Assembly: GCA_002077045.2 (NCBI GenBank)
Contig: KZ111149.1
Coordinates: forward strand, 1,201,897 to 1,265,896
DNA: 64,000 nucleotides
Source: Rachicladosporium sp. CCFEE 5018
Lineage: Eukaryota > Ascomycota > Dothideomycetes > Cladosporiales > Cladosporiaceae
Direction: 5' to 3'
A program made the position numbers and the translations under genes. Positions 1 to 9,936 of this stretch are shown here, one piece after another (the stretch's first letter is position 1; each line of letters begins with the position of its first letter). The notes below the pieces were generated by a model, which saw only the letters and a list, made by a program, of their open reading frames with translations, ran no database searches and was not told where the DNA came from.

Positions 1-1728
1 ATCAGCCCAGTAGCCACACCTTTCCAGGACGTCAGTCGGCCCTGCACGTCAAATACTAGACGCTCACCTAGCCGAGGTGGAGATGTCTGCGAGACGCCTA
101 TTGACGGTGATCAGACCCCGATCGAGTGCGGCGGCAAGAAGCGACGAGGACGCAAGATGCCAAAGGCTCTCGATGTCATCACGCCTATGGAGTCAGTGTC
201 CATTGTCGCCATCGAGCAGCTTCTGCCAAAGCCACACAAGTGCGCCAAGGGCGATCGGTGTGCGAAGTTCCGGAAGCAGCAACGTGAGCTACAGCAACTC
301 CAGGAGGAGCATGGAATCGGTCGCTTCCCAATCAGCCCCACGAAAGGTGGTCGGATCTTTGTGCACGGCGACCCAGGCAATGCTTGGACAGCCGACAACC
401 TCATTCCGGGCGAAGTCAGACGTCTGAACGAGCTGCCTCACGACGAAACAAGACCACAATCGGAGGCTATGCCGTCTGTCGTCGCCTCTTCAGATGCTCT
501 TGGCCCGGGTCAGCTGCCTGCCTTTATGCTCCACCAAGACATGCTCGACCGGCTTGACAAGCGGGATCCTCAGGACAATGTAAAGCAGTTCCTAAGCTTC
601 CAGCACGTGCAGACACCTTCGCCACCGATCGAGGAGCATTATCTTGATGGTACTCTCACACCCGTCGAGCGTCCAGCTACTACGCCTCCGCAAGACATAC
701 TTCCCTTATTTCCAGAGGAGCATGTGCCATGCTACCCATACCAAGTTCAACCGTCATTACAGATCCCAGATTACACACAGAACCCTCATCAACAACTCAA
801 GTCACTACCAAAGCTCGCCATCCCACGCTCAGCAAGCGCAGCACCAGATTTGCATCACCTGAGATCACCAGACACTGCCTACGCGACGCTTCGCAGCGCC
901 ACTGCATCACCGGGAGGCATCTACCGCCTGGCCACTCCAGCATCAGAGATGGACGTCCCCGTCACAGCCTACTCCAATGGGCCCATCACACGCGACGCTT
1001 CACAATCAGTCCCACCAGGCATGCAGTTCCGCGAGCCACAACAGATCTCCCGCTCCGCCTCGCGAGCACAACACTGGCACCGCCCCTCCTTCGCCCTCCC
1101 CGCAGTCCAAGAAAACGAGCCACTCTCGCCATCCGCAGCCCAACCCAGGCCAAGCCTAAGCAGTACCCGCACCGGCAGCTCCACAGGCTCCAGCACGCTC
1201 TCCAACAAACCTCGGGACCCAGCACATCACAGCCCAAATGTCCAGCAATTCGGCTACGGCGCCGACTGCTCCCACGCAGGCTGGATGCGCAAGCGCAAGA
1301 CCAAGATGCTGCGCCACGAGTGGACCGACGCTCACTTCCGTCTCAACGGCACACAGCTAGCCATGCACTCCAACGCGCGCCTGAACGCCTCAACGCTAGA
1401 CACCATCGACGTGGACAAATACGCCGTTGCCTGCTCTACCGCTCCCTCAAGCTCCAAGCTCAGCGCGGCGTTCAAAGGCTTCAACATCAAGTCCAGCGAC
1501 GCTTCGGCGAAACAGCAAGCTGACGCAGCGGCTTTCGCGTTCCAGCTTGTACCTAACAGGGAAGCTGGCATCGCGGCGCAAAAGGCTGCTAGTAGCGGTA
1601 AGACGCATCATTTTGCTGTGAAGACGAAGGATGAGCGGATCGATTGGATGAGGGAGCTTATGCTTGCGAAGGCGCTGCAGCAGAAGGGCAAGGGGTTTGA
1701 GGTTGAGATTTATGGTGATCGGGCTTAG
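1..1728 (+). CDS. Boi/Pob1-like SAM-PH polarity protein, 3' part (copy A)
   Basis: This is the C-terminal part of a polarity scaffold related to yeast Boi1/2 and fission yeast Pob1, which act at growth sites on the plasma membrane. The frame is already open at base 1 and ends at TAG 1726-1728; the start lies left of the window. Visible parts are a conserved Cys/His/Arg block near bases 230-290 (HKCAKGDRCAKF), a long Ser/Pro/Gln-rich disordered linker, and a C-terminal PH domain from about base 1270 (GWMRKRKTKMLRHEW) with its closing helix near DERIDWMREL. The full gene, with its SAM domain, is seen in copy B. Identity to the Boi family is inferred from SAM plus PH; no SH3 domain is seen in either copy. 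Confidence 0.85.
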   Translation: MSPVATPFQDVSRPCTSNTRRSPSRGGDVCETPIDGDQTPIECGGKKRRGRKMPKALDVITPMESVSIVAIEQLLPKPHKCAKGDRCAKFRKQQRELQQLQEEHGIGRFPISPTKGGRIFVHGDPGNAWTADNLIPGEVRRLNELPHDETRPQSEAMPSVVASSDALGPGQLPAFMLHQDMLDRLDKRDPQDNVKQFLSFQHVQTPSPPIEEHYLDGTLTPVERPATTPPQDILPLFPEEHVPCYPYQVQPSLQIPDYTQNPHQQLKSLPKLAIPRSASAAPDLHHLRSPDTAYATLRSATASPGGIYRLATPASEMDVPVTAYSNGPITRDASQSVPPGMQFREPQQISRSASRAQHWHRPSFALPAVQENEPLSPSAAQPRPSLSSTRTGSSTGSSTLSNKPRDPAHHSPNVQQFGYGADCSHAGWMRKRKTKMLRHEWTDAHFRLNGTQLAMHSNARLNASTLDTIDVDKYAVACSTAPSSSKLSAAFKGFNIKSSDASAKQQADAAAFAFQLVPNREAGIAAQKAASSGKTHHFAVKTKDERIDWMRELMLAKALQQKGKGFEVEIYGDRA

Positions 1729-2171
1729 GTCTGTGGCGACGTGGGGGTTCGAGGGGTTGGTGGTGAAGGGTTGGCGTTTGGGATGGCTTGGATACCCTAC
1801 TTCGGTTGCCTTTCGGTGGGTTGCAGGGGAGGCTGCTGCATGATGCTAATGGCCAAGGCGGGTAGTCGATGGATCGCATAGGTCGGATGGAGTAGTATAG
1901 TGTAGGCTGACGAGCACATGAAACATGACCAACACAATGCACCGCTTCCTTCGCCTCGAACGTGCGCATGTTTGACTGCGTTGAAAGTCATGGGTATCAT
2001 AGTATGCTCCTGCACTCTGTCGTCAGAGCGCGCAGCCCAAGGTCCGTTGTCACAGCAAGCGCCGGCCGCCACGCTGACCCTAAGCGCCGACTTTTCGAAA
2101 TTCCAGCAAAACTCCTGACCGCCTCAGCACACTGACGGCGCAGTCGTACTGGAACGCATCTGGAACCCAAC
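1729..2171. other. Intergenic, convergent 3' ends
   Basis: This 443-base gap lies between the convergent stops of the Boi-like gene and bud23 (copy B: 26082-26524). It presumably holds both 3' UTRs. I see no RNA gene or convincing ORF. Confidence 0.6.
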
Positions 2172-2996
2172 CTAGAACGCAATCTTTCTCTTCCTTCCCG
2201 TATACTTCGACGTAGCCTTCACCACCTTCCCCTTCGCCTCCATCTGCCCCTTCTTCCGCATAATCCACGCCTTACTTCCCTTCTTCTCTCTCTCCACGCC
2301 GCGCTTCCTCTCCTTCCGCCGCGCATCCTGCACGTCCACATCTGCCAGCCCGCCCACAGTCCCCGTAATATCTCCGCCACCCACCGTAAGCACGAGGTAG
2401 ACTTTCAAACTCTTGGTGTCCGGGTCGTCTTCCAGTATACCGGCGCCGAAACCAGCTTTGATAGCAGCGTTGGAGATCATGCTGCGTTGCTGCGAGTTCT
2501 TGGGGTAGAATTGGCAGACTGCGCGGCCGCCTCGCCGTAAGCTGGCGTACAGCCCGTCGAAGAAGCGTTTTAGTCGGCCATCGGGGGAGACGTCTGAGGA
2601 CTCGGCGTTGCAGAGCCATTGTATTGCGCTGATGCTGATCGCCGCGTCGAAACTGCCTGCTCTGAATGGTACCCCTTGTCCGATGTCTGCTAGCAGCATA
2701 TCACCCTCGACATCTCTGTCCAGAGCTTGTGCGAGCATGGAGGAGGAGATGTCCATGCCGACCCAGACGTGGGGTCCGCCTTCATCGGGCGGGACGTCTG
2801 AGAGGATCTCGCCGCTTAGCCCGGAGCCGCAGCCAACGTCGAGGATTAGAGAGGGGGAGGTGAGGTCGAGCAGTTCGAGAGCGCGGTGGGTCATGGAGGC
2901 TTGTATGTTTTTTATGCTGGAGGAGGTGGTGTTATTGCGGGACTCGGTGTCGTTGTAGAAGAGATCCGGCGGGAGGGAGTCCTCGGGGCGGGACAT
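2172..2996 (-). CDS. bud23: 18S rRNA (guanine-N7) methyltransferase Bud23
   Basis: Bud23 (human WBSCR22/BUD23) methylates a guanine of 18S rRNA with Trm112 as partner and is needed for small-subunit maturation in the nucleus. The 274-residue frame starts at MSRPED (cat at 2994-2996). I chose this start over an in-frame ATG 16 codons upstream because family members begin exactly there. SAM-binding motif I is DVGCGSGLSGEIL, followed by the acidic GMDIS of motif II and ISAIQWLCNA. The Lys/Arg-rich tail ending SKYTGRKRKIAF is the family's C-terminal signature. No intron is visible. It is divergent from svp26, with 287 bases between the two starts. Confidence 0.96.
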   Translation of the reverse strand: MSRPEDSLPPDLFYNDTESRNNTTSSSIKNIQASMTHRALELLDLTSPSLILDVGCGSGLSGEILSDVPPDEGGPHVWVGMDISSSMLAQALDRDVEGDMLLADIGQGVPFRAGSFDAAISISAIQWLCNAESSDVSPDGRLKRFFDGLYASLRRGGRAVCQFYPKNSQQRSMISNAAIKAGFGAGILEDDPDTKSLKVYLVLTVGGGDITGTVGGLADVDVQDARRKERKRGVEREKKGSKAWIMRKKGQMEAKGKVVKATSKYTGRKRKIAF

Positions 2997-3283
2997 GATG
3001 GCGGTGTTGCACTGAGTATGCCAGTCTGAGGGGCGCGCATTCACTGATGTCCAGATGCTATGCCATGGCTTCGTCTAGAGACTGCTACATTCGAATTCCA
3101 CAAATGAATTCGAGCCTCGAAACTGTATTTCTCCACAACCCGGCGGGCCTGCAGATCATCGTTGGGTGACGCAAGATCGCCAAAAGCTTCGACACGTTGA
3201 CACTTGGTCCATATCTTGTCGTTGTGCTGCCATCTTGTCTCCTCTCACATCGTGTGCACTTCGTCGCCACGGTCGTCGCCACC

Positions 3284-4036
3284 ATGTGGATCTTGCCGTT
3301 GCTCGTGAGCATATTCCCTGGGAGAAGCAAGCACCCCAAGCTAACATTCTATTAGGGCTACATCGGCCTCCTCCTCGGCTTCCTCTTCCTCACCCTAGCC
3401 ATCGCAAGTGGCCTCTACTACCTATCTGAGCTCGTGGAAGAACACTCAGTCATTGCGAAGAAGACTTTGACGCGACTCATCTATGCCGTGATAGGCATGC
3501 AAGTACTCCTAACAGCAGTCGACCGACTTCCCATTTGGCTCAGCTCAATCAGCATCGGCAGTCATGTCCTCTACCTCCAGAACCTCCGTCGCTTCCCATG
3601 GGTCAAGCTCACAGAGCCAGTGTTCCTCGCCTCATGCGTCGCAGTCCTAGCAAACCACTACCTCTGGTTCCGTCACTTCTCCCCGCCTTCTACCCCACCG
3701 ATGCGCTACAATTACTACGATCAACCTGCCACACCTTCCTTCACCGAGATCGCGTCCTTCTTTGGTCTACAAGTGTGGCTTGTGCCGTTCTCGCTCTTCG
3801 TCAGCTTGAGTGCTGGCGAGAATGTGCTACCTAGCATGGGCAGTGAGTACGCGACAGGTGCAGGCAGTAGCTTCACGAGTGCTGGCGCAGTCCCCGAGGT
3901 TAGGACTGGGAGAAAGAGAGCAGGGACACAGAATGCTGGGATGGCGAAGGCTGCTGTCAATGGGGTGAGGGAATGGGTTGGGGAGACGGGAGAGCTAATG
4001 GGGTTCTGGCGAGGGGAGAGGACACGGCCACTATGA
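3284..4036 (+). CDS. svp26: Svp26/Erv26 COPII cargo adaptor
   Basis: This is a multispanning membrane protein of the Svp26/Tex261 family. In yeast it packs type II proteins such as mannosyltransferases and alkaline phosphatase into ER-derived COPII vesicles. There are two exons. The first is only seven codons (3284-3304, MWILPLL). A 51-base intron follows (3305-3355, donor GTGAGC, branch CTAAC at 3341-3345, acceptor TTAG), then 3356-4036. The 233-residue product begins GYIGLLLGF after the junction, as family members do. It has about four hydrophobic segments and conserved blocks LRRFPWVKLTEP and NHYLWFRHF. The tail is polar and variable. An annotation that misses the tiny first exon would start internally at MEEHSV. 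Confidence 0.95.
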
Positions 4037-4856
4037 ATGATGCATGACCATGGACGACTTCACGAAACCATGCTGAGCGTGTCGGACTGACCTCCAAGGG
4101 CCTACAGTCATGTGGAGCACGCTGGCGTGTAGAGCAGATCTGTAACGAGCAGGGGCAGCAAGAATCCTGGAGTCACGTGTCGTTGTCTTGGCACGGCCGA
4201 AAGAGGAATGTCTGCTTATTGAGACCAGTATCCGGCCTAGCACCGGAGAACACACCAGCACTTCGGATAGGTTTGAACAACGGTCATTGTTCTGTCTTGC
4301 CACGTGCTGCAAACGCGATGACATTGACGAGTGCATCGCTGCAGATGAGTATTGGGCTCTATCGACAGATCCACTCCGTCCAAGCTTATAGAAGCGCAAC
4401 GCACGCATGCTGTGAGCTCCCCAAGCCGTCGCTATCGCCGTCGACTCTCGACACAAATGTGCAGTGATTCTCTGCAATCCTTGCTTAGATGTTGCTGAAT
4501 GAACTGCCTGAGGGGACTCCCCTCTCCGTCCGAATCGGGGTCTCAATAAGCCAGAATCCATTGTATGGCAGAGATGATCAAGTGAACGGTCTTATTGACG
4601 ATCACCTTGGCGGCACTGGATAGCCGATCCGGTTCGTTCACCAATGGCGGTTCTTTATCGAAGGCTTATTGGGGCCACCTCGACAGTCCGAGTCCATAAG
4701 ACCGACTATGCTCTCCGGTTGCGTCTTCGACTACCACTCACCCACAAGTCATTCCTTACAAGAAGCGACCCTCCACAACAGTAGTCTAAGTCACAAGACC
4801 ACTGCGACTCCGACACTTCTTCAACACAACGACATAACACACACAAAACCGCCAAA
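4037..4856. other. Intergenic region upstream of the pheromone gene
   Basis: This 820-base stretch (copy B: 28390-29209) has no convincing ORF. It holds two CACGTG E-box palindromes (4174-4179 and 4301-4306), a perfect inverted pair GAACAA-N6-TTGTTC (4275-4292) and a CCAAT box (4641-4645). The last 60 bases before the ATG are rich in A and C, typical of a strongly expressed fungal leader. Confidence 0.6.
4275..4292. promoter_or_regulatory. Inverted HMG-box-like sites GAACAA-N6-TTGTTC
   Basis: This is a perfect inverted repeat with a six-base spacer, about 565 bases upstream of the pheromone ATG. The half sites contain the AACAA/TTGTT core bound by HMG-box proteins such as MAT1-2-1 and Ste11. 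Position and symmetry fit mating-type control, but that is inference from motif alone. Copy B: 28628-28645. Confidence 0.3.
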
Positions 4857-5672
4857 ATGAAGGTCATCTCTCTCCTCGTGGCCATCGCCTTCACCGCCGG
4901 TGTGATGGCGGAGGCCTCCCCCAAGATCAAGCAAAAGTTGTCCCTCTGCGGTTACCACGGCATGAGCTGCGCCAAAGCGAAGCGCGCAGCCGACGCCGTC
5001 GCCGATGCTCTCGCCTCCGCCGAGCCCAAGATCAAGTCGCCCCTCACCCTCTGCGGCTACCATGGCATGAGCTGCGCCAAGGCCCGCAGCATCCTCAGCG
5101 AAGTCGCCGACGCCGTCGACGAGACCGCCACTACCGTCTCCGCGCGCAGCGCTGACGCCGAGGCCGCTCCCAAGATCAAGCAGAAGCTCTCGCTCTGTGG
5201 CTACCACGGCATGAGCTGCGCTAAGTCCAAGCGCGATGCTGAGGCCGAGCCCAAGATCAAATCCCCTCTTACCCGATGTGGCTACCAAGGTGTCAGCTGC
5301 AAGCGCTCCGAGCGCGGCATCGACCTCGTCAAGGCTGACAACCCGGAGGTGTTCAAGGATGAGTGTTTCGCTGAGGGTGGCGAGTGCCACGCTGTTCTCA
5401 AGGCCGCTGCTGCGTTCCACCAGGTCAAGCGTGAGGCTGAGGCTGAGGCGAAGATCAAGTCGCCTCTGACTCGATGCGGGTACCAAGGCATCAGCTGCAA
5501 GCGCGATGAGTTCGCTTACGAGGCCGCCAAGGTCAACGGTGATCCTGCTGCTTTCGAGGCTGAGGCCGCCTGCAACGCACCCGATGGTGACTGCACTGTT
5601 GCTCAGCGCTCGCTCGACAACCTTGAGGCTGTTGTCAACAAGGCTGTTGCGGATGTCTACAGGCTCGACTAA
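4857..5672 (+). CDS. ppg1: Alpha-type mating pheromone precursor, five repeats
   Basis: This is a 271-residue secreted precursor of an alpha-factor-like peptide pheromone, recognised by a Ste2/PRE-2-type receptor on the opposite mating type. It has a signal peptide (residues 1-18) and five peptide units with cores CGYHGMSC (31-38, 66-73, 114-121), CGYQGVSC (141-148) and CGYQGISC (207-214). The core follows the C-x3-G-x-[SP]-C plan of known pheromones such as the Neurospora one. Kex2-type KR sites and Ste13-type EA/DA runs (REAEAEA, RDAEAE) flank several units. Two spacer motifs, CFAEGGEC and CNAPDGDC, resemble the paired-Cys spacers of other fungal precursors. Cores lack the flanking Trp common elsewhere. 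No intron is seen. Confidence 0.85.
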   Translation: MKVISLLVAIAFTAGVMAEASPKIKQKLSLCGYHGMSCAKAKRAADAVADALASAEPKIKSPLTLCGYHGMSCAKARSILSEVADAVDETATTVSARSADAEAAPKIKQKLSLCGYHGMSCAKSKRDAEAEPKIKSPLTRCGYQGVSCKRSERGIDLVKADNPEVFKDECFAEGGECHAVLKAAAAFHQVKREAEAEAKIKSPLTRCGYQGISCKRDEFAYEAAKVNGDPAAFEAEAACNAPDGDCTVAQRSLDNLEAVVNKAVADVYRLD

Positions 5673-6167
5673 ATTGCTCGCTTGAGCTGATTTTCTGGAG
5701 TTTCGCGAAAAAGCTGCATACTCGATGGTACTTGTGGCAGTCGGGCTTGGTGCATCTTCATCTCTTCGGACATCCTGCGAAGGACGGAGATGATGATGCT
5801 TTCTGGTTTGGATCAATCTGCTTCTACATAGTTCTTGCGTCTCGGCTCTGATTGCTTAACATTGAGCCAGTCGGCGTGCATCGCTTGATGTCGCCAGGCT
5901 TTTCTACCAATATACATCGATAATCCTAATGTTGAGTCTTGGTCATCATCCTGCCTCTCAATCCCTCCATGTCCTGTCCATCATATACACTCGTTGAACA
6001 TGCATCCCTCTGATCAGTACTGCTCATCCGTGAAGTCGCAAAAGTCACTGCCACGTGCCGACACTGCACAAGCGGCTAGCCGGCTACACCCGATGCACGC
6101 GAGCTGTACTTCCTTTGTCTGAAGCTCTGCTCCAGGGCAAAGCATACAGCAGATACACGGCGCAAAT
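5673..6167. other. Intergenic between ppg1 and idh1
   Basis: The 495 bases (copy B: 30026-30520) should hold the pheromone 3' UTR and the idh1 promoter. I see a CACGTG-like site near 6053 (CCACGTGCC) and no convincing ORF or RNA gene. Confidence 0.5.
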
Positions 6168-7501
6168 ATGATGTCCAGAGGATCCCTGCGGGCGGCTTCG
6201 GTGCGTACAGTTCGAGGATATTACGATGATTGTATCAGTAATGTTCAATGGCTGACCATTGCGACTACAGGCCTTGCGAAGCGCCCAGTTTGCAAACACT
6301 TCCGCAGCAGCTCGATGTGCGACACGATCGCTAAGCTACTGATGCAAAGTCGCATGGACTGACGCATGGCACAGCATACGCGACCGTGAACTCGGATCTG
6401 TTCAAGCCTACAAAGTTCGGCGGGAAATACACAGTCACCCTCATTCCAGGTATGCGATTAGCAGCACGGTAGCTGGGGACAGTGACAGAACAGGGACTAA
6501 GCAACTATACAGGTGATGGTATCGGTGCCGAAGTGTCAGAAGCGGTCAAGACGATATTCAAGGCGGACAACGTGCCAATCGAGTGGGAACAGGTCGACGT
6601 GTCCGGTGTCGAGACGGGAGACAAACACTCAGAAGAGCTCTTCCGCGAGTCAATCGCCTCGTTGAAGCGCAACAAGCTCGGTCTGAAGGGCATCCTACAC
6701 ACACCCGTCGAGCGCTCTGGCCATCAGTCCTTCAACGTCGCACTCCGCCAAGAACTCGACATCTACGCCTCCATCGTCCTCATCAAGAACATCCCCGGCT
6801 ACGAGACCCGCCACAAGAACGTCGACCTGTGCATCATTCGTGAGAACACCGAGGGCGAGTACTCCGGGCTCGAGCACCAGTCCGTCCCCGGCGTAGTCGA
6901 GTCGCTCAAGATCATCACGCGCGCAAAGTCCGAGCGCATCGCCAAATTCGCCTTTTCCTTCGCGCTCGCCAACAACCGCCGCAAGGTGACCTGCATCCAC
7001 AAGGCCAATATCATGAAGCTCGCTGACGGCTTGTTCCGCAACACCGTCAAGAAAGTCGGCGAGGAGTACCCCACTATCGAGACAAACGACATGATCGTCG
7101 ACAACGCCAGCATGCAGTGCGTCTCCCGCCCGCAACAATTCGACGTAATGGTCATGCCGAACCTCTACGGCGGCATCCTCAGCAACATCGGCGCCGGGCT
7201 CGTCGGCGGCCCCGGCATCGTGCCAGGCTGCAACATGGGCCGCGAAGTCGCTGTCTTCGAACCCGGATGCCGTCACGTGGGACTGGATATCAAGGGCAAG
7301 GACCAGGCGAACCCGACGGCGCTGATCCTGTCTGGCAGCATGATGTTGAGGCATCTGGGGCTTGACGATCATGCTAATAGGATTAGCAAGGCTGTGTACG
7401 ATGTTATTGCTGCGGGGAAGAGTCGGACGAGGGATATGGGAGGGAGTGCGACGACGCATGAGTTTACGAGGGCGATTTTGGATCAGATGGAGAAGCAGTA
7501 G
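6168..7501 (+). CDS. idh1: NAD-dependent isocitrate dehydrogenase subunit 1, mitochondrial
   Basis: This is the regulatory subunit of the mitochondrial NAD-IDH, which oxidises isocitrate to 2-oxoglutarate in the TCA cycle as an IDH1/IDH2 octamer. Four exons are inferred: 6168-6200, 6271-6316, 6375-6449 and 6513-7501, with phases that join cleanly into 380 residues. The N-terminus (MMSRGSLRAASALRSAQF) is a basic mitochondrial presequence. After it come YATVNSDLFKPTKFGGKYTV and LIPGDGIGAEV. The late motif reads NLYGGILSNIGAGLVGGPG: Gly and Asn replace the metal-binding Asp pair found in catalytic IDH2, which marks this as the regulatory subunit. The first three exons are tiny and easily missed. 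Confidence 0.97.
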
Positions 7502-7851
7502 GCGAGATGAAGTGAGGAGAGCGTGGGGACAGAGGGGGTGTGGAGCTGCTTGACTTTTCTGTGTAGTGTAGATACCGATGCATGCGAAGCGATTGCGATA
7601 CCTGAAGACTCTCCGATCACAACCTGTCGCTTTGCCCCCGTTCGATTCATTCCAACGCGCAAACACATGACTTTCTTGGCGAGTGCTGGATTGACTTTGT
7701 CGCAGCCGAGGTTCCCTGGACTTCACTTCCATGTTACACGGCAGCTTGTAGCAAACAACAGTGCTGTACACAGTGGGCGACACGACTGATCACATACAAC
7801 CCTTATTCACGCCCGACGACATCTACGTCTGGCTATACATTTAGGGCCACA
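7502..7851. other. Intergenic between idh1 and the GST-kappa-like gene
   Basis: These 350 bases (copy B: 31855-32204) lie between a stop and a start on the same strand. I see nothing beyond presumed 3' UTR and promoter. Confidence 0.5.
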
Positions 7852-8776
7852 ATGGCGCGACCCAAGTTGACCCTCTATCTGGACATCGTAAGCCCGTTTG
7901 CGTACATCGCTTTCTGTGTTGTACAGGTATGTCATTTATGCTCTTTTTCGTTTAATCAACATCATTTTGAGGAGTCTGCGCGAATCTCCCGATTGCATCC
8001 GCCTTCAGTCTGATCCCTTGATTTCGTGCCGCGGAGAGTGGTCTACAGCGACTGACAGATGTACCAGAACAACCCTATCTTTAAGCGCTGCGATGTAACG
8101 TGTACGCCTCTCGAATCTGGACGCAACATCAAAGGCTCTGTTATGTACTAACAACTTTCGATCCAGATGTCCCCATCTTCCTCGGTGGCGTAATGCAAGC
8201 CTGTGGTAACACGCCACCGATCAAGATCCGAAGTAGGTCTTCCCTTCGTAGCCTCCCACTGGTCCATCTCGTTGACGGTACCCTGTAGACAAAGATAAGT
8301 GGATTGGTCTCGAACGCGACCGCTGGGCCACCCGCTTCAACATTCCCATCTTCGCTGGCGTGCCGGAGGGTTTCCCTGCAAACACCCTAGCATCGGGCCG
8401 CACTCTTGCCTTGGTTGAACGAGAGCACCCCTCCCAGCTCCCCGCGGCCTACTCGGCGTTGTTCAAGACGTATTGGGTTGACGGTAGCCCGGTTCAGAAA
8501 CCTGAAGTCGTCGCTTCAGCTCTGGCAACTGTGTTCGGGAAGGCTGAAGCGGAGGAGCTTGTAGCGAGGACTGGGGAGGCGGAAGTGAAGAAGTTGTTGA
8601 ACAGCAACACAGAATTGGCATTGCAGAGCGGAGCTTTTGGGTTGCCTTGGTTCGAGTGTACTAATTCCGAGGGGGTGAAGAAGGGGTTCTGGGGAGTGGA
8701 TCATTTCGGGCAGGTGGTTGACTTTCTTGGGTTGGAGAAGAGGGAGGGTGGGGAGGGGTTCAGGAGTGTGCTGTGA
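7852..8776 (+). CDS. GST kappa / DsbA-like thioredoxin-fold oxidoreductase
   Basis: This is a kappa-class glutathione transferase or 2-hydroxychromene-2-carboxylate isomerase-type protein, usually mitochondrial or peroxisomal. There are four exons: 7852-7926, 8068-8101, 8167-8232 and 8289-8776, giving 220 residues, close to the usual family length. The N-terminal strand and active-site turn read LYLDIVSPFAY, with the Ser-Pro typical of kappa GSTs in place of a CxxC. Then come TYVPIFLGGVMQACGNTPP, the NKDKW block, and the C-terminal FGLPWF and FWGVDHFGQVVDFLGL, which are family hallmarks. Splice sites were chosen so that the junctions restore these blocks. The exact substrate cannot be told from sequence. 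Confidence 0.9.
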
Positions 8777-8866
8777 GAGGCTGTCGACCAAGATACGAGT
8801 ATATGTCTATCTCGTCGATGTGGCAACGCAATCTGCGCCTTACGGGGCTATTTTATGCTACCATTT

Positions 8867-9936
8867 TCACATCGCATGGTATTCCGACATCGAGAGTGGC
8901 GAGACTGGTCGGGAGGGTCGCTCGATCATGGGTTCGCCAGTTCCTTCCGACCAGATTTGTGAGAGTGCTGCAATCGCCTCTCTCTCGAATCCGGAGTCTT
9001 CGTACGGGTGTATGGTTGACACCCTTTGCATGAACCGTTTGTCATTGTCGCCACCATTTCCGAAAGTCTTTGAAGCGGCCTCTTGCAACATCGACCACGT
9101 TGATCGCCTCGCGATGACAGTCCTGTCGCTTCCTGCCACGCTTTTCGCCACACTTCCCGCCACGCTCTCGGCCACGCTCCCCTCGTACTCCTCTTGTTCA
9201 TCGATGGCTGACAGACCACCAGATCTCCTCCGTTGAATTACCGTCCGAATGCTCCCCTCGTACAACCCATTGGCTCCATCATCCCCCCCCCTCCCCATCA
9301 TCCACCCCAACCGTACTCCCCTCCTCGCTGACCTCCCCCTCAACCTCCCCCATCCACTTCTCCGCCAGAAAAGCATCCACGGCCTTTCTCGCCCATCCGC
9401 GATACTCCTCCACCCACCCCACAAGCCCACCATTCGCCAGCACCTGCTCCTCGGAAATCATGCCGCGATTGATGAATTGCCTGATGTTCGCTGCCGCCGC
9501 CGTCCACAGCGCCTTTCGCTCATCGTTCATGCTGTCACTCTGCCACAGGGAATTGATGAGGGATTGATACCTTTGATAGTCATTGCCTGCTGCTGGGGCG
9601 AAGTGCAGCGCCGTCGGGCGAGATCTAAGCTCAAGGTCGATGTAGTGGGCAAACATGAGGTTGCCGGTTGCGAAGAATGTGAAAGCGCCTAGGAGTGATC
9701 AGTGGCGTATTTCAAATAGTCTTTGGAGGGGGAGAGGACTGACCGCGCTTGTTGTGACGAGTTTGAAGTTGAGAAGTGGACAGATCGGAGCGCATCGTCG
9801 CTACTGAGGATTGTGAGCGCAGTGAAGTGCCAGCAGACCATGGCTCAGGCTTCTTGCGTGCGTTTTTGATGCGAGAGAGACCATGGCCCACTCTGGCGAT
9901 GAAGCGATCTATGGGATCGGGTCCGACGTGCGACAT
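8867..9936 (-). CDS. Hypothetical two-exon protein, frameshifted at a C9 run
   Basis: I do not recognise the family. Exon 1 (9936-9744) encodes MSHVGPDPIDRFIARVGHGL and a basic linker. A 55-base intron (9743-9689) follows. Exon 2 continues AFTFFATGNLMFAHYIDLEL, an aromatic, possibly helical stretch, then a soluble region with WSAxx-like Trp-rich helices. The frame meets a stop at 9279, right beside a run of nine C (9283-9291). Removing one base of the run keeps the frame open to 8867, adding a C-terminal part with a four-fold SVA repeat and a Ser/Pro-rich end. I read this as a one-base indel in the homopolymer, either a sequencing error or a real mutation. It could also end at 9279. Confidence 0.55.
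9134..9181. repeat. Four 12-bp tandem repeats
   Basis: Four degenerate 12-base units share the core GCCACxCT (9134-9145, 9146-9157, 9158-9169, 9170-9181). On the minus strand they encode a four-residue SVA[x]S periodicity in the hypothetical protein. The unit is a multiple of three, which supports coding in that frame. Copy B: 33487-33534. Confidence 0.85.

Noticed and set aside
4821..5816. 331-codon ORF antisense to the pheromone precursor
   Set aside because: It mirrors the repetitive codon pattern of the sense gene, has no recognisable domain, and the sense strand has signal peptide, repeats and processing sites.
6695..7783. 362-codon ORF antisense to idh1
   Set aside because: Shadow of a high-GC3 coding sequence; Ala/Asp/Val-rich with no family resemblance.
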